From the NCBI GenBank assembly GCA_050013075.1, contig JBEKFZ010000010.1:12787-76786 (forward strand): DNA of 64,000 bases, written 5' to 3'. The notes under the pieces are model-generated. The model was not told where the DNA came from and ran no database searches. It worked only from the letters and a program-made list of their open reading frames with translations. Origin of the DNA: JBEKIK01 sp050013075. GTDB taxonomy: Bacteria > Planctomycetota > Planctomycetia > Pirellulales > Thermoguttaceae. The position numbers and the translations under genes were made by a program. This document shows positions 33,740 through 42,038 of this stretch, piece by piece (positions within the stretch are counted from its first letter, which is position 1; every line of letters begins with the position of its first letter).

Positions 33740-34773
33740 AGGGCAATATCCTGGCCGGGCAGTTTTCCGCCCAATAAATTTCCCATCGCCCGGGTAGTGT
33801 CATAGCGGATCAAGATGATGCGAATTATGGCGGTTATCGGCACGGCCAGCACCATGCCCATGTAACCCCATAAAAGCCCCCAAAACGCCAAGGATAACAG
33901 TATGGAGACCGGGTGCAGTTCCAATCCGCGTCCCAACAGTTTCGGCTCGATCGCGTTGCCGATCACCATCTGCACGGCCCCGGGAATCGCCACCACGCCG
34001 ATAATGGGCCAAACACTGTCGAATTGCGCAGCGGCCCAGGGAAGCGGCAGCAGCGTGGCTATTATCGATCCGATGCTGGGAATGAAGTTCAACAGGAATG
34101 TCAACAATCCGAAGACAAATGCCATTTGCAGTCCCAGCACGTTGAGTATCAGCCAAACGAGCAGGCCGGTTACGGCGGAAATGGCGAATTTTGTGATTAT
34201 GTAGCGTCGAACCGCGCTTTCAATTTCTTTAAGCAGGCCGATCGGCTTCCGATGAGAATCGCGCCCGGCCAGCAAAAAAATGACAAAGAAAGTGATTAAA
34301 AATCCGTTGGCGATCAAACTGGCGATCAAAACAGTGCCCGTGCCCACGGCCTGGGTAATGATCGCCGGCAGTTGCTGTTCCACGACGGTTAAAATTTTGT
34401 CGTAATCGACTTTAATATGCCAATCTTCCAACCATTTGAATATATGAGCGGTTGGATCCTTGAAACTCCTGATATATTCTCCAGCCGTAGTGACGATGGC
34501 ATCGACCGCCCCGATCAAAAACATGCCGAACACGCTGAGGAACACGACTATCAAGACCAAGGCCAGCGCTATTGCCAACGACTGAGGGATTTTGCAGCGG
34601 AGAACCAGAAAATCGACCAGCGGCATGACCACCGTGCTCAAAAAAACCGCCAGCACAAAAGGAACCAGCACGACCTTTGTATATACCAGGCCGGCGGTCA
34701 AGGCCACGGCCGCTATAATCATCAGCGATCCCACGGCCAGCCAAATCTGCTCGTTGCGGAGCGTCGATTTCAC
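33736..34773 (-). CDS. AI-2E/TqsA-family membrane transporter
   Basis: 345 residues with about eight membrane helices: two near the start, 'LAIALALVLIVVFLSVFGMFLI', then a soluble helical loop (about 95-145) and the conserved C-terminal core 'FGLLTFLLNFIPSIGSIIATLLPLPWAA' and 'IEPKLLGRGLELHPVSILLSLAFWGLLWGYMG'. The family (PF01594) includes AI-2 exporters and sodium/proton antiporters; the substrate here is unknown. The start is GTG at 34773 with GAGGAGGAA upstream. It overlaps the phosphofructokinase gene by 4 bases. Confidence 0.9.
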   Translation of the reverse strand: MKSTLRNEQIWLAVGSLMIIAAVALTAGLVYTKVVLVPFVLAVFLSTVVMPLVDFLVLRCKIPQSLAIALALVLIVVFLSVFGMFLIGAVDAIVTTAGEYIRSFKDPTAHIFKWLEDWHIKVDYDKILTVVEQQLPAIITQAVGTGTVLIASLIANGFLITFFVIFLLAGRDSHRKPIGLLKEIESAVRRYIITKFAISAVTGLLVWLILNVLGLQMAFVFGLLTFLLNFIPSIGSIIATLLPLPWAAAQFDSVWPIIGVVAIPGAVQMVIGNAIEPKLLGRGLELHPVSILLSLAFWGLLWGYMGMVLAVPITAIIRIILIRYDTTRAMGNLLGGKLPGQDIAL

Positions 34774-35244
34774 AATTATTATTCCTCCTCAAATTCAACT
34801 CGGCGAAACAGCGGCGTTTATGTTAAACGAAAACGACGTGAATGCCCGTTAGACCGGCCATCGACTCCGTCCCCATGCCGCTTGCAGCATGAAATAGGGA
34901 CGGTTACGGTTGCAACGGACAGGACCGAAAAACAGGAAAAACCGATAATGTCGCCGGCCGTGGCTTTTCCGCCCTGCGCAATCGGCCATGGCTTTATTCG
35001 CCTTACGCGATTGCCTTTTCAAGGTACCTTTGCATAGAATTTCCCCTAAAACATTTTCCTGGTTCCCATGCTCCGAGGTTGTAAATTTATCGGCTCCGCG
35101 TCACCATGACCACAATATGTAGGGTGCGTGAAACGCACCATTCCCCATAAAATGCGGTGCGTTTCACGCACCCTACAAAAATTTTCAACCTAGGAGCGTG
35201 GAAACCAGGGAGTACGTTACAAGCTTTATACATTCGAGGCTTAT
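34774..35244. other. Divergent intergenic region with nested inverted repeat
   Basis: No gene seen. Should hold promoters for the permease-pfkA pair and the efflux operon. Contains the nested inverted-repeat element 35058-35209. Confidence 0.6.
35058..35209. repeat. Nested inverted-repeat element (MITE-like)
   Basis: Outer arms CCTGGTTCCCATGCTCCGAG... (35058-35088) and ...CTAGGAGCGTGGAAACCAGG (35179-35209) pair imperfectly. Inner arms (35119-35139 and 35156-35176) are a perfect 21-base inverted repeat beginning GTAGGGTGCGTGAAACG. It ends 35 bases before the efflux adaptor start. Confidence 0.85.
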
Positions 35245-36429
35245 ATGAATATCCATTTCCGCTTCGCATGGGTTGCCGTGATAGTTTTGCCGATGGCCGC
35301 CGCCGGATGCGCAAATAAACCGCCCGCCCTAACCGAGTTGCCCCCGCCGGAGGTCACGGTCAGCAAGCCTATCGTCCAGAAAGTCATCGACTACTTTCCC
35401 CAGTTCCACGGCCGAACCGAGGCCGTCGAGGAGGTCGAAGTCCGTGCCCAGGTCAGCGGCTACAGCGTGAAGATATGTTTCACCGACGGGCAGGAAGTTA
35501 AAAAAGGCGATCTACTAGTGGAAATCGACCCCCGGCCGTATCAGGCCGCTTTGGACAAGGCCCAAGCCGAGGTGGCTCGCTGCCAGGCGCTTTTAGTAAA
35601 AAGCAAGGCCGACCTTGCCCGATCCGAAAAGCTCCTACCCTCCGGGGCCATCAGCCGCGAGGAATTCGATCAGCAGATCGCCGCCAAAGATATGGCCGAG
35701 GCTCAATTGCAGGCCGCCAAAGCCGCCGTGCGCGACGGAGAATTAAACCTGGAATTCACCAAAGTCGCCGCGCCGATTCCGGGGCGAATCAGCCGGGCAA
35801 GAATCACCGCCGGAAACCTGGTCCAAGCCGGCAGCGGCGGATCGTCCGTGCTCACCACCATCGTAAGCACCAATCCCGTTTATGTGTACTTCGACATTGA
35901 CGAACGCACTTTGTTGCTCTCGCAGCAGATGGCGCGTGATGAAAACAAAAATCCTCAAGCAGCCCACATCAAGGAATGGAATGTCCCGGTTGAAATCGGC
36001 CTGGCCAACGAACAAGGATTCCCGCACCAAGGAACAATGGATTTCGTGGAAAACAAGGTCGATTCGAGCACGGGCACAATCCGCGTCCGCGCCGTGTTCG
36101 ACAACACCTCGCGCTGGCTTACTCCCGGACTTTTCGTCCGCGTCCGCGTGCCCGCAAGCGATTTCAAGCAGGCGCTTTTAGTTTCCGAAAGCGCGATTGG
36201 AACCGATCGCGACAAAAAATTCCTGCTCGTGGCGGACAAAGACAACGTGGCCCAATATCAGCAGGTCCGTTTGGGATCGCCCCAAGGCGACCTGCGCGTG
36301 ATAGAGGCGGGCATTAAGGCCGACGACTGGGTAATTGTAAACGGCATCCAGCGCGTGCGCCCGGGCATGAAGGTCACGCCCCGCCCAGGCCCCATGCCCA
36401 GCTTACTGACTGAAGGGAATATGGAATGA
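35245..36429 (+). CDS. RND efflux periplasmic adaptor lipoprotein
   Basis: 394 residues of the AcrA/MexE type. A lipoprotein signal ends LPMAAAGC (Cys22 lipidated). Lipoyl halves 'VEEVEVRAQVSGYSVKICFTDGQEVKKGDLLVEIDPRPY' and 'APIPGRISRARITAGNLVQAG' flank a long helical hairpin (about 95-165). A beta-barrel part and membrane-proximal domain follow ('TGTIRVRAVFDNTSRWLTPGLFVRVRVP', 'GLRVIEAGIK'-like end). It couples the inner-membrane pump to an outer-membrane channel. GAGG precedes the ATG. The pump gene follows by 144 bases; no channel gene is in the window. Confidence 0.92.
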   Translation: MNIHFRFAWVAVIVLPMAAAGCANKPPALTELPPPEVTVSKPIVQKVIDYFPQFHGRTEAVEEVEVRAQVSGYSVKICFTDGQEVKKGDLLVEIDPRPYQAALDKAQAEVARCQALLVKSKADLARSEKLLPSGAISREEFDQQIAAKDMAEAQLQAAKAAVRDGELNLEFTKVAAPIPGRISRARITAGNLVQAGSGGSSVLTTIVSTNPVYVYFDIDERTLLLSQQMARDENKNPQAAHIKEWNVPVEIGLANEQGFPHQGTMDFVENKVDSSTGTIRVRAVFDNTSRWLTPGLFVRVRVPASDFKQALLVSESAIGTDRDKKFLLVADKDNVAQYQQVRLGSPQGDLRVIEAGIKADDWVIVNGIQRVRPGMKVTPRPGPMPSLLTEGNME

Positions 36430-36476
36430 AGTTTTTGTTCTGATATTTGAGCGTATTTTATGTGCCTGTTTTTCAT

Positions 36477-36570
36477 TGCAAATTGGTAATTGCAAAATGC
36501 AAATTGCAAATTGAACGACCTTAACTGACAACTGATTACTGTAAACTGATTACTGTAAACTGTAAACCCA
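36477..36570. repeat. Low-complexity repeats between adaptor and pump genes
   Basis: GCAAATTG/GCAAAAT units followed by AACTGATTACTGTAAACTG units run to the pump start codon, which has no Shine-Dalgarno sequence. Confidence 0.6.
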
Positions 36571-36573
36571 GCC

Positions 36574-39500
36574 ATGTTCGCACGCTTTTTTGTCGATCGA
36601 CCGATTGCGGCCACCGTCCTTTCGGTGGTGATTGTGTTGTTGGGACTGGTGGCATTGACAAGGCTTCCCATTGCCCAATATCCCGAGGTCGCCCCGCCCA
36701 CCATCCAAGTAACGGCGAATTATCCGGGCGCAAATGCCCAGGTCGTGGCCGAAACGGTCGCCGCACCCATCGAACAGGAAATCAACGGTGTGGAGAACAT
36801 GCTCTACATGTCCTCCTGCTCGACAAACGACGGCAACATGGCGCTGGATGTCACTTTTAAATTGGGCACGAACCTGGACATGGCCCAAGTGCTCGTGCAG
36901 AACCGCGTGGCCATTGCCCAGTCCAGGCTTCCCGAGGAAGTCAGACGTCAAGGCGTGACCACCAAGAAGCGTTCGCCCAGTATATTGCTCTGCGTGAATC
37001 TGATCTCGCCCGATAAAAGCCGCGACCAACTCTACCTGAGCAACTTCGCCACCACCGACGTAAAGGACGTTCTCGCCCGCTTGGACGGCGTGGGCGACGT
37101 GGCCTTCCTGGGTAGCCGCGATTACAGCATGCGGGTATGGCTGGACCCGGATAAACTGGCCTCACGGGACATGGCCGCCGACGACGTCGTCGGTGCCCTG
37201 CGCGAACAGAACGTTCAGGTCGCCGCCGGACGCATCGGCCAGCCGCCCGTTCCAAAAGGCATCGCCTTCGATTACCCCATCAACACGCTGGGCCGATTGA
37301 TTGACGCCGAAGATTTCGCAAATATCGTCATCAAAACCGGCGATAAAGGCCAGATCACCCGCCTAAAGGACGTGGCCCGGGTGGAACTGGGCGCGAAAAA
37401 CGTCGACGTGAACAGTTATCTCGACGGCCAACCCTCGATCACCCTGGCCGTGTTCCAACTTCCGGGCGCGAATGCCTTGGCGACGGCCGAAAAAATCCGC
37501 GCCGAGATGGAAAAGCTCAAACGGACGTTCCCCTGCGGCATCGACTACCGCATCATTTACGACACCACCGTGTTCATTGACGAGTCGGTGCATGAAGTAT
37601 ACAAAACCCTGTTCGAGGCATTTGTCCTGGTGTTCATCGTGGTATTGCTCTTCCTGCAAGACTGGCGCGCCACGCTGATGCCCATGATCGACGTGCCCGT
37701 CTCACTCATCGGCACCTTCTGCGTGATGGCACTTTTGGGTTTTTCCTTGAACAATCTCTCGCTTTTCGGACTGGTATTGGCCATCGGCATCGTGGTTGAC
37801 GACGCCATCGTCGTGGTCGAAAACATCGAACGCTGGATGGCCAAGGGCCTGCCCCCGCGCTACGCCACGATCAAGGCCATGGACGAAATCACCGGGCCGG
37901 TCATCGCCATTACGCTGGTCTTGAGTTCGGTATTCATTCCCACGGCCTTTATCGCCGGCATAAGCGGCCAATTTTATCGGCAGTTTGCCTTGACCATCGC
38001 CACCGCGACGATTATTTCAGCCGTAAACGCACTTACCATGGCCCCTGCCCGGGCCGTGCAACTCATCAAGCCCCATGCTGGCGAGCACGCACAGGAAACT
38101 CGCGAGGCATTGCCCCGCTTTGGTATCGCAATTTTGGCCGGCCTGCTGGCCTGCTGGCTGCTGGCCCCGACAATAGGCTCATGGCTCGGCCTGTCGGTTT
38201 ATATGCCCGATCAATCGGCCGAAACGCATACTCCCGCCAACACGTCATTGCTTTGGGGATTCAGAGCAGTCATTTTTGCGCTGGGATTTGTCTTGGGTTG
38301 GTTTGCAAGTTTTTCGATCAACTTTCTCTTGATGAGTTTCTTCCAAGGCTTCAATCGGGTCTTCGATGCGGCCACAAAATTTTACGGACGCATGGTGGGC
38401 GGGCTTCTCCGCATTAGCGCGATCGTGCTTTTGGTTTATGCCGGGCTTTTAGGACTTACTTATGCCGGATTCAATGCCGTTCCCTCGGGCTTCATTCCCG
38501 ATCAAGACAAAGGCTACCTGGTCTGCAACGCCCAATTGCCCGACGGTGCAAGCCTCCAGCGGACCGAAGCGGCGATGATAAAAATCGACGATATCGCCCG
38601 CAAAATCCCCGGCATTGCCCATACAATCCGGGTGCCGGGATATTCCATCCTCACCGGCGTGAACATCAGCAATATGGGCGGAATGTTCGTGATCCTGGAA
38701 CCCTTCGAACATCGCAAGGGAAAGCCCGGATTATCCGCCGACGCCAACGAAGACAAATTGCGGCAAAGTCTATCGGTTGTCCAAGAAGCCCAAGTAGTTG
38801 TGTTCGGGGCCCCGCCCGTCGACGGACTGGGAAATACCGGCGGATTCAAACTTCAAGTGCAAGACAAGGGCGATTACGGCTTCGATAAACTGCAAGCCGC
38901 CGTGGCCGACCTGGCACAAGCAGGCAACGCCCAACACGGATTGGTCGGATTGTTCAGCAGTTTCCGCGCTAATCAACCGCAACTATATCTCGACGTCGAT
39001 CGCACCAAGGCCAAAAGCCTTGGGCTCGATCTAAATCAAGTGTTCGACACCCTGCAGGTCTATTTAGGCTCCGCTTATGTCAACGATTTCACCCGCTTCG
39101 GCCGCAACTGGCAGGTGAACGTGCAGGCCGACGCCGCCTTCCGCGCCCGGAGCGAAGATATCGGCAAACTCAGGGTCCGCAATGCCGCCGGGCAAATGGT
39201 GCCCCTGCAAACACTGGTCAGCGTGCGGAATACAAGCGGACCGGCCGCCGTCAACCGTTACAACATGTACCCGTCGGCCGAAATCAACGGAAACACCGCG
39301 CCCGGCACAAGTTCCGGCCAGGCCATCGCCATTATGGACGAACTTGCCAAAAAAGAACTGCCCCAGGGCATGGGATTCGAATGGACCGAACTGACGCTCC
39401 AAGAGATTCTGGCCGGAAACACCGCCGTTTGGGTGTTTCTGCTGGGCACATTGCTGGTTTTCCTGGTGCTTTGTTTCCAGTACGAAAGTTGGTCCCTGCC

Positions 39501-39921
39501 TTTGTCCATTATATTGATCGTGCCCATGTGTTTGTTGGCGGCCATCGCCGGGGTATGGCTGTGCAATATGGATAACAACATCTTCACGCAGATCGGCCTG
39601 GTGGTGCTTATCGGTCTGGCCGCCAAGAATGCGATTTTGGTGGTAGAGTTCGCCAAAGAGCGGCAAAAGGAAGGGCTCTCGCTCGGCGAGGCCGCGGTCG
39701 AAGCCTGCCGCGTCCGATTACGCCCCATACTCATGACCTCGTTCGCCTTTATCCTCGGCGTGGTCCCCCTGGTTGCCGCCTCCGGCGCAGGGGCTGAAAT
39801 GCGTCAAGCACTGGGAATCGCCGTACTGAGCGGCATGTTGGGAGTAACCCTGTTCGGCCTGTTGCTGACGCCGGTGTTCTTCTACGTAATCGGCTGGTTT
39901 ACCGGCGGGAAAAAGGAGTGA
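36574..39921 (+). CDS. RND (HAE1-type) multidrug efflux pump with extra membrane insert
   Basis: 1115 residues; AcrB relatives have about 1050. Proton-driven trimeric pump of the inner membrane. The proton relay is intact: Asp-Asp in IGIVVDDAIVVVENIER (TM4) and Lys in GLAAKNAILVVEFAK (TM10). Porter and docking domains are present twice ('QYPEVAPPTIQVTANYPGANAQVVAETV', 'GFIPDQDKGYLVCNAQLPDGASLQRTE'). Between TM6 and TM7, residues about 499-590 replace the short cytosolic linker of AcrB with an added stretch of about 75 residues holding two hydrophobic segments ('GIAILAGLLACWLLAP', 'AVIFALGFVLGWFASFSI'). Substrates unknown. Confidence 0.93.
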   Translation: MFARFFVDRPIAATVLSVVIVLLGLVALTRLPIAQYPEVAPPTIQVTANYPGANAQVVAETVAAPIEQEINGVENMLYMSSCSTNDGNMALDVTFKLGTNLDMAQVLVQNRVAIAQSRLPEEVRRQGVTTKKRSPSILLCVNLISPDKSRDQLYLSNFATTDVKDVLARLDGVGDVAFLGSRDYSMRVWLDPDKLASRDMAADDVVGALREQNVQVAAGRIGQPPVPKGIAFDYPINTLGRLIDAEDFANIVIKTGDKGQITRLKDVARVELGAKNVDVNSYLDGQPSITLAVFQLPGANALATAEKIRAEMEKLKRTFPCGIDYRIIYDTTVFIDESVHEVYKTLFEAFVLVFIVVLLFLQDWRATLMPMIDVPVSLIGTFCVMALLGFSLNNLSLFGLVLAIGIVVDDAIVVVENIERWMAKGLPPRYATIKAMDEITGPVIAITLVLSSVFIPTAFIAGISGQFYRQFALTIATATIISAVNALTMAPARAVQLIKPHAGEHAQETREALPRFGIAILAGLLACWLLAPTIGSWLGLSVYMPDQSAETHTPANTSLLWGFRAVIFALGFVLGWFASFSINFLLMSFFQGFNRVFDAATKFYGRMVGGLLRISAIVLLVYAGLLGLTYAGFNAVPSGFIPDQDKGYLVCNAQLPDGASLQRTEAAMIKIDDIARKIPGIAHTIRVPGYSILTGVNISNMGGMFVILEPFEHRKGKPGLSADANEDKLRQSLSVVQEAQVVVFGAPPVDGLGNTGGFKLQVQDKGDYGFDKLQAAVADLAQAGNAQHGLVGLFSSFRANQPQLYLDVDRTKAKSLGLDLNQVFDTLQVYLGSAYVNDFTRFGRNWQVNVQADAAFRARSEDIGKLRVRNAAGQMVPLQTLVSVRNTSGPAAVNRYNMYPSAEINGNTAPGTSSGQAIAIMDELAKKELPQGMGFEWTELTLQEILAGNTAVWVFLLGTLLVFLVLCFQYESWSLPLSIILIVPMCLLAAIAGVWLCNMDNNIFTQIGLVVLIGLAAKNAILVVEFAKERQKEGLSLGEAAVEACRVRLRPILMTSFAFILGVVPLVAASGAGAEMRQALGIAVLSGMLGVTLFGLLLTPVFFYVIGWFTGGKKE

Positions 39922-39946
39922 AACAGCAACTACTCAATAGAATTGC

Positions 39947-39963
39947 GAAACCGCAAGCGGTTT
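39947..39963. repeat. Palindromic repeat GAAACCGCAAGCGGTTT
   Basis: Second full copy of the palindrome at 3471-3488, 26 bases after the pump stop codon, again preceded by GC. Confidence 0.7.
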
Positions 39964-40060
39964 TTAAGGAGAAATAATAAAGCAATTCATTGCACTTGTT
40001 CAATTTGCAATTTGCAATAAAAAACATGTACAAGACGCGCTGAGATGTCAGTTCAACGTC

Positions 40061-40780
40061 CTATTCCTTTTTCTCCGCTCCCTCCCTGGCCTGGATTCGT
40101 TTCTGGGCGTCGGCGATAAGATCATCCAGGTATTTTTGCACGGAGTTGTATTCCGTTTCGACAAGTTGGGATTCCATGCTTTTGACCGAGGCCTTCATAT
40201 TTTCCACGGCTTTGATAATTCCCTGATAATCAGCAACCATCAAAGGCTTGCCGTCGGCATAAGCGCGGCGGAAGGGCACCTCCACGTCCGTACGGTCCCC
40301 CTCAAAACGCTGATCTTTCAAAAGCGTTGGCCAAATCATGATTTCCTTTTGCACCGCCGGCTTGGCGGACTCCTGGGCAGGAACGACCGCTGCCATTTCC
40401 GTGGCGGGCAAGGTCATCGGCCTTCGCGCAGGACGGCTGGGCGCTGAGTGTTGGAACATCCAATCCCGCGCGGCTTGACCCGAATCGGAAACCGTCGCAG
40501 TTTGAGAAGCCGCTTGCGTTTGCATCGATCTGTTGATGTTTTGCCAAGCCAGGCTCTTCGCCATGGATGAAGTCATCTGCATTTGCCGGTTTTGCATGTA
40601 TGCATTCTGCTGTGCGGCACTTGTATACGCAGCCGTTACAGACCCTACCACGCCCATGTCCGGATAATAACCGGGCCCCGGCACGAACTGGGCCTGGGCG
40701 GGCAGTGCGGCGTAGAGTAAAATCGCCAATCCGGCCCAGAAACTACCGGCAAGACTTGTTTTACATCTGATTGGATTCAT
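40061..40780 (-). CDS. Secreted protein of an uncharacterised family (paralogue of 31542-32216)
   Basis: 239 residues. Signal peptide about 1-30 (FWAGLAILLYAALPAQA), a Gln/Met-rich helical stretch 'SAAQQNAYMQNRQMQMTSS', a proline-rich linker and a C-terminal helical domain 'IWPTLLKDQRFEGDRTDVEV' through 'DLIADAQKRIQAREGAEKKE'. Domain order and the W-P-x-x-L motif match the protein at 31542-32216. Function unknown. GGGAGAG precedes the ATG. It converges on the efflux pump gene. Confidence 0.75.
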   Translation of the reverse strand: MNPIRCKTSLAGSFWAGLAILLYAALPAQAQFVPGPGYYPDMGVVGSVTAAYTSAAQQNAYMQNRQMQMTSSMAKSLAWQNINRSMQTQAASQTATVSDSGQAARDWMFQHSAPSRPARRPMTLPATEMAAVVPAQESAKPAVQKEIMIWPTLLKDQRFEGDRTDVEVPFRRAYADGKPLMVADYQGIIKAVENMKASVKSMESQLVETEYNSVQKYLDDLIADAQKRIQAREGAEKKE

Positions 40781-41019
40781 GATAATGCTCTCCCAATTGT
40801 CCCTCCGCGGACTGGCAGGCGAAAAACGTCTTCAATCGTATAAGTCTATCTTCTTAAACACGAAAAGCAATTCGTTTTTTTGGGAAAAACCCTAACAATC
40901 GTTAATTGAACGTCAATTCTTGACCGGGATGGAATTGAGCTACACTTTTGATACAATTGTAAACAAACATACCCTTTCCTTATCATTTTTGAAAGTTGAA
41001 CCGTTCCAAGGAGAAGAAA

Positions 41020-41970
41020 ATGTCAAGAATAAGCATTACGACCATAACGGTTATACTTGGGCTGATTTCAACCATCTCGGCCCGGGCCGTGGATACTGAC
41101 CCATCGGCCGCTTCGCATCCTGTGATCGATCAGGTATTTGCAAAGTATGAAAAGGCCTTTAACGCGGGCGATGCCAAGGCCATAGGCGCTTTATGGAAAA
41201 GCGACGGCGAGTTTATCGACCCCCTGGGCGACAAAATCGTCGGACGCGAGGCCATCGAAAAGCTGTTCCAGGACTTCTTTGCACGAACCCCCGGAGAAAA
41301 ACTTTCCATTAAGGTGCTCTCGATAAAGGAAGAGGAGGAAGGCCGCGTGGTAGTGGCGGAAATCGTGCCGGAAGTCAGTCCGCCGCTGCCCGGCCGGATC
41401 GGTTCCAATAAGGCCACGATCGTATTGGTGCGTTCCGGCGAAAACTGGCTTATCGAAGGCGTAAAGGAAAGGCTCCATGTTCCCGCCGCTTACGAACATC
41501 TTAAAGCTTTAGAGTGGCTGGTCGGTTCATGGTCCACCCAGGCGCCTTCAAGCGCCCAATCTGACAAAGCAAACCAAATATCCATCAATTCCACCTGTCA
41601 ATGGACGGCGAATAAGAGCTTCCTTACTCGCACTTTTAGCACGCACACGCAACAGCTCGAATTGCAGGGCACGGAGATTATCGGCTGGGATCCGCAGGCC
41701 AAGTCGATCCGTTCCTGGTTGTTCGAATCTACCGGCGGGTTTACCGAGAGCGCTTGGAAGCCGGACGGCAAGCAATGGATAATTGAAATGAAGGGAGTGC
41801 TGGCCAGCGGCGATACCGTCAGTTCCACGACCACCTTGACCAAGGTTGACGACAACACCCTTACCATCCAGTTGCAAAAACGCCTGCGCGGCGGCAAGCC
41901 GCAAAGCGACGTTGCCGCGATCACAATCCACCGCGTCAACTCGTCCGCTCTGCCAAACCCTGAACCCTAA
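41020..41970 (+). CDS. Secreted NTF2/SnoaL-like (SgcJ/EcaC-type) protein
   Basis: 316 residues. Signal peptide about 1-22 (TITVILGLISTISARA). Residues 30-150 are an NTF2-like cone: 'VIDQVFAKYEKAFNAGDAKAIGALWKSDGEFIDPLGDKIVGREAIEKLFQDFF', the SgcJ/EcaC/DUF4440 pattern. The second half (155-305) is a beta-rich domain ('LEWLVGSWSTQ', 'IIGWDPQAKSIRSWLFESTGGFTESAW') like DUF1579-type lipocalin-like proteins. Enzyme role unproven. The start at 41020 has AAGGAGAAG; an in-frame ATG at 40996 lacks one. Its last codons (ALPNPEP) fall in an ACCCTGAACCCTAATCC low-complexity stretch. Confidence 0.78.
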   Translation: MSRISITTITVILGLISTISARAVDTDPSAASHPVIDQVFAKYEKAFNAGDAKAIGALWKSDGEFIDPLGDKIVGREAIEKLFQDFFARTPGEKLSIKVLSIKEEEEGRVVVAEIVPEVSPPLPGRIGSNKATIVLVRSGENWLIEGVKERLHVPAAYEHLKALEWLVGSWSTQAPSSAQSDKANQISINSTCQWTANKSFLTRTFSTHTQQLELQGTEIIGWDPQAKSIRSWLFESTGGFTESAWKPDGKQWIIEMKGVLASGDTVSSTTTLTKVDDNTLTIQLQKRLRGGKPQSDVAAITIHRVNSSALPNPEP

Positions 41971-42038
41971 TCCCTTAAACGATGAAGGGGCCGGCAAACC
42001 GACCCCTTCGGGCATCCCCCACTCTTTAGGCAAGTGAC

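Noticed and set aside
36574..39921. RND gene considered as a two-gene fusion or frameshift because of its length
   Set aside because: The frame is continuous, both halves are complete, and the added length is confined to the TM6-TM7 linker.
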